From NCBI GenBank assembly GCA_025362155.1, contig JANYHX010000231.1, forward strand, positions 1 through 5,678: a stretch of DNA of 5,678 nucleotides, written 5' to 3'. The translations under genes were made by a program, and so were the position numbers. This document shows positions 1-5,678 of this stretch, in pieces (within the stretch, counting starts at the first letter, position 1; the number at the start of each line of letters is the position of its first letter). Source of the stretch: Gallionella sp. (lineage in GTDB: Bacteria > Pseudomonadota > Gammaproteobacteria > Burkholderiales > Gallionellaceae). Below the pieces are notes generated by a model that did no database searches, was not told where the DNA came from, and was given only the letters and a program-made list of their open reading frames with translations.

Positions 1-1076
1 TCCGGTAAAAAACTGCACGTTGCATACACCAAGCGCCCGCCTTTTTTCAGCAGGCGGCTGGCGGAAGCAAGAATGGCAGCTTGCTGATGGGTATAGGCCT
101 CAATGCTGCCTGGCGACTGGCGAAATTTCAGATCCGGGTTGCGCCGCAACGTGCCCAACCCGCTGCAAGGTGCGTCCACCAGCACGCGGTCGATCTTTCC
201 GGCCAGGCGCTTTACCTTGAGGTCGTTTTCGTGCGCAATCAGCATAGGCTGAATATTGCTGGCACCTGAGCGTTTCAAACGCGGCTTCAGGTTGGCGAGG
301 CGTTTTTCCGAAACGTCCATCGCGTATAAACGCCCTTGTGAATTCATCATTGCGGACAGCATCAATGTTTTCCCCCCTGCCCCGGCACAAAAATCCACCA
401 CCATATCGTTACGCTTGGGCGCGAGCAGGAATCCCAGCAACTGACTGCCTTCGTCCTGCACTTCTATTTTACCTTCAGTAAATAAGGCATCGCGATTGAG
501 CGGGATTTTTTCCTTGAGGCGGATACCGATGGGTGAATAGGGTGTAGCGCTGGCGACAATATTTTTTTCGTGCAATTGCTGCAATACTTCTTCTCGCTTG
601 GCGAGCAAGGTGTTGACGCGGATATCCAGCGGCGCGCCTTGCTGCATGGATTTACCTATCGTGAGGATGTCCTCATCCGAGTAGGAAGCGCGCATTTTTT
701 CCACCAGCCATTCCGGTAATTCGGCTTGCACCGAAAATGGCAGGTCCTCGACCTTCACGCCCTTTACGGTGGCGAGCCATTCTTTCTCATCGCGCTTCAA
801 CACCGGCTCAAGTTCGCGCAGGTTGTAACCGCCGAACCTGAGCAGATGGGCAAGCGCTATGCGGCGCGGGGTGGCGTTATTGGCACAAGCGTACTCCAAC
901 AGCAGACGATGCCTCAACACACCGAACACTGTATCGGCCACCAACTCGCGCTCATTGGAACCAATACGTTCGTTCTTGAAAAAATAGCGCAGTGTGGTGT
1001 CGGCAGGATGTTCCAGCGGCAGAATAGCGCGCAGTGCCTGAATGACAATTTCTAAACGGTATTCGGTTATCAGCAT
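1..1076 (-). CDS. RsmB/NOP (Sun/Fmu) family SAM-dependent RNA m5C methyltransferase, C-terminus cut by window edge
   Basis: Family members transfer a methyl group from S-adenosylmethionine to C5 of a cytosine, usually in 16S rRNA, in the cytoplasm. 358 residues are visible; the reading frame continues past base 1. The N-terminal ~150 residues are mostly helical and probably form the RNA-binding/NusB-like part. A segment with RVNTLL lies near 153-158. The Rossmann methyltransferase core follows: SAM-binding motif I DFCAGAGGKT (228-237), acidic motif II YAMDVSEKRL (251-260), motif IV LVDAPCSGLGTLRRNPD (299-315) with the conserved Cys304, and motif VI LVYATCSFLP (349-358) with the second conserved Cys354, the nucleophile in E. 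coli RsmB. The ATG at 1076 is the first start after an in-frame TAA; no clear Shine-Dalgarno precedes it. Family length is about 430 residues, so about 70 are missing. The target base is uncertain: canonical rsmB of betaproteobacteria usually sits beside def/fmt, so this is probably a paralogue and no symbol is given. It lies 152 bp downstream of the DUF3108 gene. Confidence 0.93.
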   Translation of the reverse strand, partial: MLITEYRLEIVIQALRAILPLEHPADTTLRYFFKNERIGSNERELVADTVFGVLRHRLLLEYACANNATPRRIALAHLLRFGGYNLRELEPVLKRDEKEWLATVKGVKVEDLPFSVQAELPEWLVEKMRASYSDEDILTIGKSMQQGAPLDIRVNTLLAKREEVLQQLHEKNIVASATPYSPIGIRLKEKIPLNRDALFTEGKIEVQDEGSQLLGFLLAPKRNDMVVDFCAGAGGKTLMLSAMMNSQGRLYAMDVSEKRLANLKPRLKRSGASNIQPMLIAHENDLKVKRLAGKIDRVLVDAPCSGLGTLRRNPDLKFRQSPGSIEAYTHQQAAILASASRLLKKGGRLVYATCSFLP

Positions 1077-1228
1077 GAAAATTATTGCATTAAAAAGCAG
1101 ATGCGCAGTTTAGCAGGGTTATCACCCGGGTATCCGACGGCGAGGCGACGGTCATTTCGCGTCGAAGTGGAGCACTCATTAAGTAAAAACTGGATAGTCA
1201 GAAGGAAGCGCTAAACAAATGACGGCGA

Positions 1229-1936
1229 TTACGGCACCAATTCAAATTTGGTTAGCTCCTGCGAAAATTTTTCGCCGTCTTTGTCGGTAATGACCATCTT
1301 GTATGGGAAGCTGACAAGGTCGTCGACCAGCCATATTTCCGTACGGCTGGCATCGACTTCCGGCACACTCGCAACATACAATCCTTTGAATTTTCCGAGC
1401 GGAACCGTCACGTTTTGGCTGGATGTGACGCGGTAATTGTATGTGTCTATTTTGTTGCCGTTGGTCATATGAAAACTCAATGTGTCAGTTTTCGCCAATG
1501 ATAAAAACATGAATTGGTACATCGCACTCAAACGATCCTGCGTACCCTCCGGCAAGGGAAATACACTGTGTTCCTCGTGATTGATCAACGTCAGTTTTCC
1601 TGCATTCCAATCGAATTCAGCTGAACGATTCCGGCTCTCGTCATTTTCACGCTGATCACTGAAACGCGAGGGCTGTAGCCCTTTTTCGCTTACCAAGCCC
1701 TTGCTCTTAATGAGAATTTTTCCGGGTTTGAATATCGCCAGCAAGCCCACGGGTCGCGTAGTACTGGAAAGCGTGTAGTGATCTTTTTGGCGTGTGTATA
1801 TTTCATCGATTTGAGCGAGTTTTATACCCCCTTTGTAAACATCATAACTGGCTAATACGCGGCTCGGCGAGGCGGCAAATGAAGAAAGAGAAACACACAA
1901 GAAGAGCCAGGCAAAAGATCGCAGCGGATATTTCAT
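1229..1936 (-). CDS. DUF3108 domain-containing exported protein
   Basis: Protein of 235 residues resembling the DUF3108 family, whose biochemical function is not known to me. Visible features: a signal peptide with a positive start (MKYPLRS), a hydrophobic stretch at about 8-21 and a possible signal peptidase I site after SFA or SFAA near residues 21-22. There is no lipobox, so it is probably soluble in the periplasm. The mature part is predicted to be mostly beta strand. It carries segments typical of the family: LASYDVYKGG near the start, QDRLSAMYQFMF in the middle, VPLGKFKGLYVASV and EIWLVDDLVSFPYKM near the end. The start is chosen as the ATG at 1936. A GTG at 1939 shares its first base with the purN stop (TAGTGATG) and would add one residue, but the weak GAG upstream is better spaced for the ATG. 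The tight junction with purN implies co-transcription and probably translational coupling. The same pairing of purN with a DUF3108 gene occurs in other proteobacteria, as far as I recall. Confidence 0.88.
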   Translation of the reverse strand: MKYPLRSFAWLFLCVSLSSFAASPSRVLASYDVYKGGIKLAQIDEIYTRQKDHYTLSSTTRPVGLLAIFKPGKILIKSKGLVSEKGLQPSRFSDQRENDESRNRSAEFDWNAGKLTLINHEEHSVFPLPEGTQDRLSAMYQFMFLSLAKTDTLSFHMTNGNKIDTYNYRVTSSQNVTVPLGKFKGLYVASVPEVDASRTEIWLVDDLVSFPYKMVITDKDGEKFSQELTKFELVP

Positions 1937-1938
1937 CA

Positions 1939-2577
1939 CTACTCTAGCCCAGGAGAGACCAGCGTAAAGCCGGATTGTTTTTGATGCTGGAATAGGACTT
2001 TCCCTTGCGCATTCAGTTCAATTTGACTGGTGCACAGCCACGCAAGCGCTTGCGGATAAATATGATGCTCTTCACGCAATACGCGGGCAGCCAGCGATTG
2101 CTCGGTATCGTCTTGCAGCACTGGCACCGCCGCTTGAATGATGATGGGGCCGTGATCCACATCCGTCGTAACAAAATGTACTGTGCAACCATGTATCTTT
2201 ACGCCGTCGTGCAAGGCGCGCGAGTGAGTATTAAGGCCACCATAGGCGGGCAACAATGAGGGGTGGATATTAATAAGTCTGCCATGATAATGCGACACAA
2301 AACCCGCGCTAAGGATGCGCATGAAACCGGCGAGCGCAACAAAATCCGGGTTAAATGCATCTATTGTTTTTGCCAGCGCGCTATCGAAGCTATCGCGATC
2401 CGCATAGCTGCCATGCTCCACCACTGCAGTAGGAATGCCGCGTGCCTTAGCGATGTCCAGTCCTGGCGCATCTGCACGATTGCTGACCACCGCCGCAATA
2501 GCGCAAGGCAGCTTGGCTTTCAGCAAGGCTTGCATATTGCTGCCGCGACCGGAAATCAGGATGACCGCTTTTTTCAT
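1939..2577 (-). CDS. purN: Phosphoribosylglycinamide formyltransferase (GAR transformylase, PurN)
   Basis: Third step of de novo purine synthesis: moves the formyl group of 10-formyltetrahydrofolate to glycinamide ribonucleotide, giving formyl-GAR, in the cytoplasm. At 212 residues it has the same length as E. coli PurN. It opens with the phosphate-binding sequence VILISGRGSNMQALL (5-19). The active site is LINIHPSLLPAYGG (101-114), with catalytic Asn103 and His105, and DVDHGPIIIQ (139-148), with Asp141 matching E. coli Asp144. The frame is open back to 2682, but the family always begins at MKKAVILISG, so the ATG at 2577 is chosen. The upstream extension lies inside the end of purM and has no family resemblance. 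No good Shine-Dalgarno is visible before this ATG (sequence ...AAAAAATCCTCGCG). It follows purM by 38 bp on the same strand, the purMN arrangement also seen in E. coli, and it abuts the DUF3108 gene downstream. Confidence 0.97.
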   Translation of the reverse strand: MKKAVILISGRGSNMQALLKAKLPCAIAAVVSNRADAPGLDIAKARGIPTAVVEHGSYADRDSFDSALAKTIDAFNPDFVALAGFMRILSAGFVSHYHGRLINIHPSLLPAYGGLNTHSRALHDGVKIHGCTVHFVTTDVDHGPIIIQAAVPVLQDDTEQSLAARVLREEHHIYPQALAWLCTSQIELNAQGKVLFQHQKQSGFTLVSPGLE

Positions 2578-2615
2578 CGCGAGGATTTTTTGATGATGTT
2601 CAGGTTTGGCGTAAA

Positions 2616-3716
2616 TCAGGCGACTTGCGTCTGCGACTCGTTGCCTAGGCGCGCGCGGATAGTTCCGATAAGGGTTGCGCACTCGCCTGATAAATTGAGT
2701 TGTTTCAGCGCCGCAGCAACATCTTTTTTATCCACGATGACCACCATGCCTATGCCGCAATTGAAGGTACGATACATTTCTTGCGGGGCGATGTTGCCCA
2801 TCTCGCGCAACCAATCAAATAGCGCAGGTGTATGCCAGGACTTACCATCAAGGTGAGCCACTACATTTTCCGGCAGCACGCGCGGCACATTTTCCAGCAG
2901 ACCTCCGCCGGTGATATGTGCCATGCCTTTAACAGTGAGCGATTTCATCAACGCCAGCAGTGGCTTCACGTAGATGCGCGTCGGTGCCATGATTAAATCG
3001 GCCAGAGGTTTGCCGTCCAATTTCTGGTTAATATCTACCTTGTGGGTGCTGATAATTTTGCGCACCAGCGAATAGCCGTTGGAATGCGCGCCGTTCGACG
3101 CGAGGCCGATCACCACATCGCCCGCCTTGATGTCCGCGCCGCTGATGATATCGGCTTTTTCTACCACGCCGACCGCAAAGCCCGCGAGATCATATTCCCC
3201 AGCCGGATACATACCGGGCATCTCGGCAGTCTCGCCGCCGATCAGCGCACAGCCGGCTTGTTCACAACCTGAGGCAATACCCTTTATAACTTCGGTAGCC
3301 ACTTCCACATCCAGCTTGCCGCAGGCAAAATAATCCAGAAAAAATAATGGCTCGGCACCTTGCACCAAAATATCATTGACGCTCATGCCAACCAGATCAA
3401 TGCCCACCGTGTCGTGGCGATTCAGTTCAAAGGCAAGCTTGAGTTTGGTGCCGACGCCATCCGTGCCGGACACCAGCACCGGTTCGCGATATTTTTTGGA
3501 AATCTCTACCAGCCCGCCGAATCCACCGATACCGGCAAGCACTTCCGGGCGCATGGTGCGCTTGGCAAAAGGTTTAATGTTCTCGACCAGACGGTCGCCC
3601 GCATCCATGTCTACCCCTGCATCTCTATAGGTAAGGCCATCACGCGAGGTAAGGTCGCTCTCGAAGGTAGAACTTGGGCTCTTAACGGTAGAAATGGTGT
3701 CGCCGGGTGCGTTCAA
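2616..3716 (-). CDS. purM: Phosphoribosylformylglycinamidine cyclo-ligase (AIR synthetase, PurM), TTG start
   Basis: Fifth step of purine synthesis: ATP-dependent ring closure of formylglycinamidine ribonucleotide to aminoimidazole ribonucleotide, by a cytoplasmic dimer of the PurM/PurL ATP-grasp-unlike superfamily. Recognisable segments are [12 protein letters not shown] (30-41), the glycine-rich IGGFGGLVE (63-71), SGTDGVGTK (83-91), [20 protein letters not shown] (111-130), [19 protein letters not shown] (158-176), [13 protein letters not shown] (208-220), [16 protein letters not shown] (267-282) and FNCGIGM (318-324). Length is 366 residues against 345 in E. coli. The extra part is a Ser/Thr-rich leader of about 28 residues before LTYRDAGV. 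The start is TTG at 3716, the first possible start after an in-frame TGA. The first ATG, at residue 37, would delete the conserved DAGV segment, so a non-ATG start is required unless there is a sequence error. First gene of the leftward operon, 38 bp upstream of purN. It is divergent from the AI-2E family gene. Confidence 0.96.
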   Translation of the reverse strand: MNAPGDTISTVKSPSSTFESDLTSRDGLTYRDAGVDMDAGDRLVENIKPFAKRTMRPEVLAGIGGFGGLVEISKKYREPVLVSGTDGVGTKLKLAFELNRHDTVGIDLVGMSVNDILVQGAEPLFFLDYFACGKLDVEVATEVIKGIASGCEQAGCALIGGETAEMPGMYPAGEYDLAGFAVGVVEKADIISGADIKAGDVVIGLASNGAHSNGYSLVRKIISTHKVDINQKLDGKPLADLIMAPTRIYVKPLLALMKSLTVKGMAHITGGGLLENVPRVLPENVVAHLDGKSWHTPALFDWLREMGNIAPQEMYRTFNCGIGMVVIVDKKDVAAALKQLNLSGECATLIGTIRARLGNESQTQVA

Positions 3717-3717
3717 G

Positions 3718-3746
3718 TTGAGTTCTCGCTTTCTTCAGGATAAAGT
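3718..3746 (+). promoter_or_regulatory. Candidate sigma-70 promoter for the AI-2E/hda operon
   Basis: TTGAGT (3718-3723) and TAAAGT (3741-3746) are separated by exactly 17 bp. Each matches its consensus (TTGACA, TATAAT) at four of six positions. Transcription would begin near 3753, giving a leader of about 25 bases before the ATG at 3778. The location in the only gap between divergent operons supports the call; the match itself is moderate and there is no experimental support. Confidence 0.4.
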
Positions 3747-3765
3747 GCTGCACGATTTTTCGCGA

Positions 3766-3771
3766 ATTTTA
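3766..3771 (-). promoter_or_regulatory. Possible -10 element of the purMN promoter
   Basis: Read on the minus strand this is TAAAAT, five of six matches to the -10 consensus. It would start transcription near 3759 and leave a leader of about 43 bases before the purM TTG. No convincing -35 hexamer is seen at 16-18 bp spacing, so promoter strength would have to come from elsewhere or the true promoter is different. It sits next to the 8-bp palindrome TTCGCGAA (3759-3766). I see no match to the E. coli PurR operator pattern. Confidence 0.25.
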
Positions 3772-3777
3772 CCCGAA

Positions 3778-4836
3778 ATGACTATGTCTCGCTCTGCGGC
3801 TTTGCAATGGCTATCCTTTTCCGTGGTGGTCGCGATACTGATATATTTTCTCAGCCCAATACTGACGCCCTTCGTCGCGGCGGCCATCCTGGCCTATATA
3901 TGCAATCCGCTGGTACAGCGCCTGTGTACTTATAAAATTCCGCGCACGCTGGCAGTATTGCTGGTGATGAGTGGGTTGCTATTCTTGTTCGCCTTGCTGC
4001 TGCTGATCATGCTGCCATTGCTGGAAAAGGAAATGCATCAATTCGTGACGCGTTTGCCAGACTGGGCGGAAGCTGCGCACACGCATTGGTTGCCACGATT
4101 ACAACACTGGTTCGGCGCAGGCGTACAGTGGGACAGTGAGACCGTAAAGAATTTTCTGCTGAGCCATAGCCAAAGCGCGGGTGGAATTGCGGAAAAAGTG
4201 TGGCCATGGCTCAGCACCAGTGGTGGCGTCATCATTGGAGTGGTGCTTAACCTGTTGCTGATTCCGGTAGTGATGTTTTATTTGTTGCGTGACTGGAATG
4301 ATAATCTGACGCGCCTGGATGCGCTTATTCCGCGCCACCTCTATCTCAAAACAAAAGAAATCATTACCGAAGTTGATCGTGTATTGGCAGAATTTTTACG
4401 CGGGCAAATTTCGGTGATGATAGTAATGAGTGTGTATTACGTGGTGGTGCTTTGGCTGGTCGGGCTGGAATTCGCCCTGCCCATCGGGATTATCGCGGGC
4501 ATGCTGGTATTCATTCCCTATCTCGGCATCATCATCGGCTTGATTCTGGCCACGTTGGCGGCTGCTATGCAATTTACTGACTTCAGCGGCATATTACTGG
4601 TCTGGGCGGTCTTCGGCGTCGGACAGTCAATCGAGGGCATGGTCATCACGCCGTGGCTGGTAGGCCAGCGAGTTGGTTTGCACCCGCTGGCAGTCATTTT
4701 TTCACTGCTGGCCTTTGGCGAATTGTTCGGTTTCTTCGGCCTGTTGCTGGCATTGCCGCTGTCTGCAATCCTGCTGGTCACCTTACGCTATGGCAAGGCG
4801 TGGTATTTGTCCAGCGCGATGTATCACAAACCATGA
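3778..4836 (+). CDS. AI-2E family (UPF0118, PerM-type) integral membrane protein
   Basis: Inner-membrane protein of 352 residues, the usual family length. Family members are described as exporters of the autoinducer AI-2 (TqsA) or as ion antiporters, and E. coli PerM belongs here; the substrate of this one cannot be told from sequence. Hydrophobic segments lie at about 11-42 (two helices around PILTPF), 57-82, 148-170, 209-230, 234-263, 271-287 and 302-336. A soluble, more polar loop covers about 83-147. Family hallmarks are FIPYLGIIIG (245-254), EGMVITPWLVGQRVGLHP (286-303) and the C-terminal GELFGFFGLLLALPLSA (314-330). The frame is open back to an ATG at 3694 inside purM, but homologues start just before the first helix, so MTMSRS at 3778 is chosen; the ATG at 3784 is equally possible. 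Neither has a strong Shine-Dalgarno. First gene of the rightward operon, 19 bp upstream of hda. A PerM-type gene near hda and purMN is also seen in gammaproteobacteria. Confidence 0.92.
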   Translation: MTMSRSAALQWLSFSVVVAILIYFLSPILTPFVAAAILAYICNPLVQRLCTYKIPRTLAVLLVMSGLLFLFALLLLIMLPLLEKEMHQFVTRLPDWAEAAHTHWLPRLQHWFGAGVQWDSETVKNFLLSHSQSAGGIAEKVWPWLSTSGGVIIGVVLNLLLIPVVMFYLLRDWNDNLTRLDALIPRHLYLKTKEIITEVDRVLAEFLRGQISVMIVMSVYYVVVLWLVGLEFALPIGIIAGMLVFIPYLGIIIGLILATLAAAMQFTDFSGILLVWAVFGVGQSIEGMVITPWLVGQRVGLHPLAVIFSLLAFGELFGFFGLLLALPLSAILLVTLRYGKAWYLSSAMYHKP

Positions 4837-4844
4837 GTCATTTT

Positions 4845-4850
4845 AAGAGG
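4845..4850 (+). promoter_or_regulatory. Ribosome binding site of hda (decides the TTG start)
   Basis: AAGAGG, a strong Shine-Dalgarno, ends five bases before the TTG at 4856. The spacing is good only for this TTG. No ATG lies in frame near the conserved N-terminus. Confidence 0.75.
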
Positions 4851-4855
4851 CTTTT

Positions 4856-5557
4856 TTGAGTCAGCTATTACTTGATATCGCCCCTCCCAACCTACCGACG
4901 CTGGATAATTTCGTCGCAGGTCGCAATCTGGAATTGCTGTCAGCACTGCGCAATTCTTTGGCGGGTAATACTGGCGAGCGTTGTTTCTATATCTGGGGTG
5001 AAAGCGGCAGCGGCAAGAGTCATCTGCTGCAAGCCTGTGTAACTGCCGCACAGCACATGCAACAACAGGCGATCTATGTGCATGCCAGTGGCGCCCTGCC
5101 CCAAGTTACGGACATGGGCGCGACGCTCGTGGCAGTGGATGATGTCGAACAACTTGTTGCTTCTGCTCAAAACGGGGATGCCGCACAAACCGGATTGTTT
5201 AATCTGTATAACCAGATGCGCGAAGGCGGCGGCATGTTGCTGGTCAGCGGCAAAGAATCTCCGCTGCATCTCAAATTGCGCGATGATTTACGAACGCGCT
5301 TGGGATGGGGATTGGTTTATCAGTTGCATGTGCTGAGTGACGAAGAAAAAGCTCAGGCGCTGCTACAACATGCACACTCGCGCGGCTTGGTGCTGCCTGC
5401 CGAGGTCACGCAATATTTATTGCGTCACGGGCGGCGTGACTTGCCCAGCCTGATGGCAGTGCTGGACTCGCTGGATAAGCATTCCTTGCGCTTGCATCGC
5501 GCACCTTCCGTACCATTGTTGAAAGAAGTCATGCAACAGGAACCGAGGGCAAAGTGA
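4856..5557 (+). CDS. hda: DnaA regulatory inactivator Hda, TTG start
   Basis: DnaA-related AAA+ protein that, bound to the DNA-loaded beta sliding clamp, stimulates ATP hydrolysis by DnaA after initiation (RIDA) and so prevents re-initiation. Its 233 residues match E. coli Hda in length. The N-terminal QLLLDI (3-8) fits the clamp-binding motif, corresponding to QLSLPL in E. coli. Then come TLDNFVAGRN (15-24), Walker A GESGSGKS (48-55), Walker B LVAVDDVEQL (91-100), sensor 1 around LLVSGKESPLHL (128-139), the arginine-finger segment DLRTRLGWG (144-152) and sensor 2 near HGRRDLPSLM (191-200). Unlike DnaA it has no C-terminal DNA-binding domain IV. The TTG at 4856 is chosen because it gives the family N-terminus and lies behind AAGAGG. 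It follows the AI-2E gene by 19 bp and overlaps the next gene by 4 bp, so it is co-expressed with both. Confidence 0.95.
   Translation: MSQLLLDIAPPNLPTLDNFVAGRNLELLSALRNSLAGNTGERCFYIWGESGSGKSHLLQACVTAAQHMQQQAIYVHASGALPQVTDMGATLVAVDDVEQLVASAQNGDAAQTGLFNLYNQMREGGGMLLVSGKESPLHLKLRDDLRTRLGWGLVYQLHVLSDEEKAQALLQHAHSRGLVLPAEVTQYLLRHGRRDLPSLMAVLDSLDKHSLRLHRAPSVPLLKEVMQQEPRAK
5545..5549 (+). promoter_or_regulatory. Ribosome binding site of the HAD hydrolase gene
   Basis: GAGGG inside the end of hda, four bases before the GTG at 5554. It supports that GTG as a real start overlapping the hda stop. Confidence 0.6.
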
Positions 5558-5678
5558 ATCTGACATTATTCGATTTAGATAACACCCTGCTTAACGGCGA
5601 CAGCGATTTTGAGTGGTCGCAATTTCTCATCCGCATAGGCGTGCTTGACCGGGAATTATTTGAAGCAAAAAATCTGGC
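5554..5678 (+). CDS. HAD-superfamily (subfamily IB-like) phosphohydrolase, N-terminal fragment
   Basis: Only the first 41 residues are in the window; the gene continues past the right edge. The start GTG overlaps the hda TGA as GTGA, a usual sign of translational coupling. HAD motif I is complete: LFDLDNTLL (5-13), with nucleophile Asp7, general acid/base Asp9 and Thr11. The following GDSDFEWSQFLIRIG (15-29) is the beginning of a helical cap and resembles subfamily IB, the phosphoserine-phosphatase-like group. Proteins of this type are cytoplasmic, Mg-dependent phosphatases of small phosphate esters; the substrate cannot be deduced from this fragment. In betaproteobacteria an hda-HAD phosphatase pair is common, often followed by pcnB and folK. 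That is recalled knowledge; the downstream genes are not visible here. Confidence 0.88.
   Translation, partial: MNLTLFDLDNTLLNGDSDFEWSQFLIRIGVLDRELFEAKNL

Noticed and set aside
726..1055. Plus-strand open frame of 109 codons opposite the methyltransferase N-terminus
   Set aside because: The minus-strand frame over the same bases is continuous with clear RsmB/NOP motifs; the plus-strand product looks like nothing known.
1146..1164. Intrinsic terminator after the DUF3108 gene
   Set aside because: The CGACG/CGTCG stem is only 5 bp and no run of T follows on the minus strand.
2578..2682. Longer purN starting at 2682
   Set aside because: The 35 extra residues overlap the end of purM and precede the invariant family start MKKAVILISG; they look like read-through of purM sequence in another frame.
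2263..2856. Plus-strand open frame of 197 codons opposite the purM-purN junction
   Set aside because: It lies antisense to the conserved ends of purM and purN, has a low-complexity, Cys/Arg/Ile-rich composition typical of a shadow frame, no family resemblance and no ribosome site.
3759..3766. TTCGCGAA as a PurR operator
   Set aside because: It is an 8-bp palindrome only and does not fit the E. coli PurR pattern ACGCAAACGTTTNCGT; it can also arise by chance.
3694..3777. Upstream ATG at 3694 as start of the AI-2E family protein
   Set aside because: It would overlap the start of purM by 23 bp, place the coding region over the whole divergent promoter region, and add 28 residues not found before the first helix in this family.
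1..5678. Mobile elements, CRISPR arrays, tRNA/rRNA genes or a hidden defence system
   Set aside because: Nearly all bases are accounted for by six housekeeping-type genes and the start of another; no repeat arrays, transposase motifs, tRNA-like cloverleafs or unexplained long frames were seen.

Overview
The window is 5.7 kb of densely packed bacterial chromosome carrying ordinary housekeeping genes. It suggests a betaproteobacterium, most likely of the Nitrosomonadales type (Gallionella/Sideroxydans/Nitrosomonas-like). That placement is an inference from gene order and the flavour of the proteins: an RsmB/NOP paralogue next to a DUF3108 gene, a purM-purN pair, a divergent AI-2E/PerM-type membrane protein, Hda, and a HAD subfamily IB phosphatase. 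It was not established by a search.

The left two thirds (about 1-3716) is on the minus strand and is read from right to left. purM (AIR synthetase, TTG start) is followed after 38 bp by purN (GAR formyltransferase). purN is followed, almost without a gap (TAG-TG-ATG), by a secreted or periplasmic DUF3108 protein. After a 152-bp gap comes an RsmB/NOP-family RNA cytosine-C5 methyltransferase that runs off the left edge. The first three genes look like one purine-biosynthesis transcription unit with an uncharacterised envelope protein as passenger. The methyltransferase may be read through or may have its own promoter.

The right third (about 3778-5678) is on the plus strand. An AI-2E/PerM family multi-pass membrane protein is followed after 19 bp by hda, the DnaA regulatory inactivator (TTG start with a strong Shine-Dalgarno). 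hda overlaps by 4 bp (GTGA) the GTG start of a HAD-superfamily hydrolase that is cut by the right edge. The two arms diverge from a 61-bp intergenic region (3717-3777), which must hold the promoters for both. A plausible sigma-70 promoter for the rightward operon can be seen there.

purM, purN, a PerM-type protein and hda also lie close together in gammaproteobacteria such as E. coli and Pseudomonas, so this is an old syntenic neighbourhood linking nucleotide synthesis and control of replication initiation. I found no mobile elements, CRISPR arrays, tRNA or rRNA genes, or signs of recent transfer, and no evidence of an undescribed system. The points worth a second look are small ones: non-ATG starts, an N-terminal extension on PurM, the variant motif I of the methyltransferase, and the DUF3108 protein coupled to purine genes.
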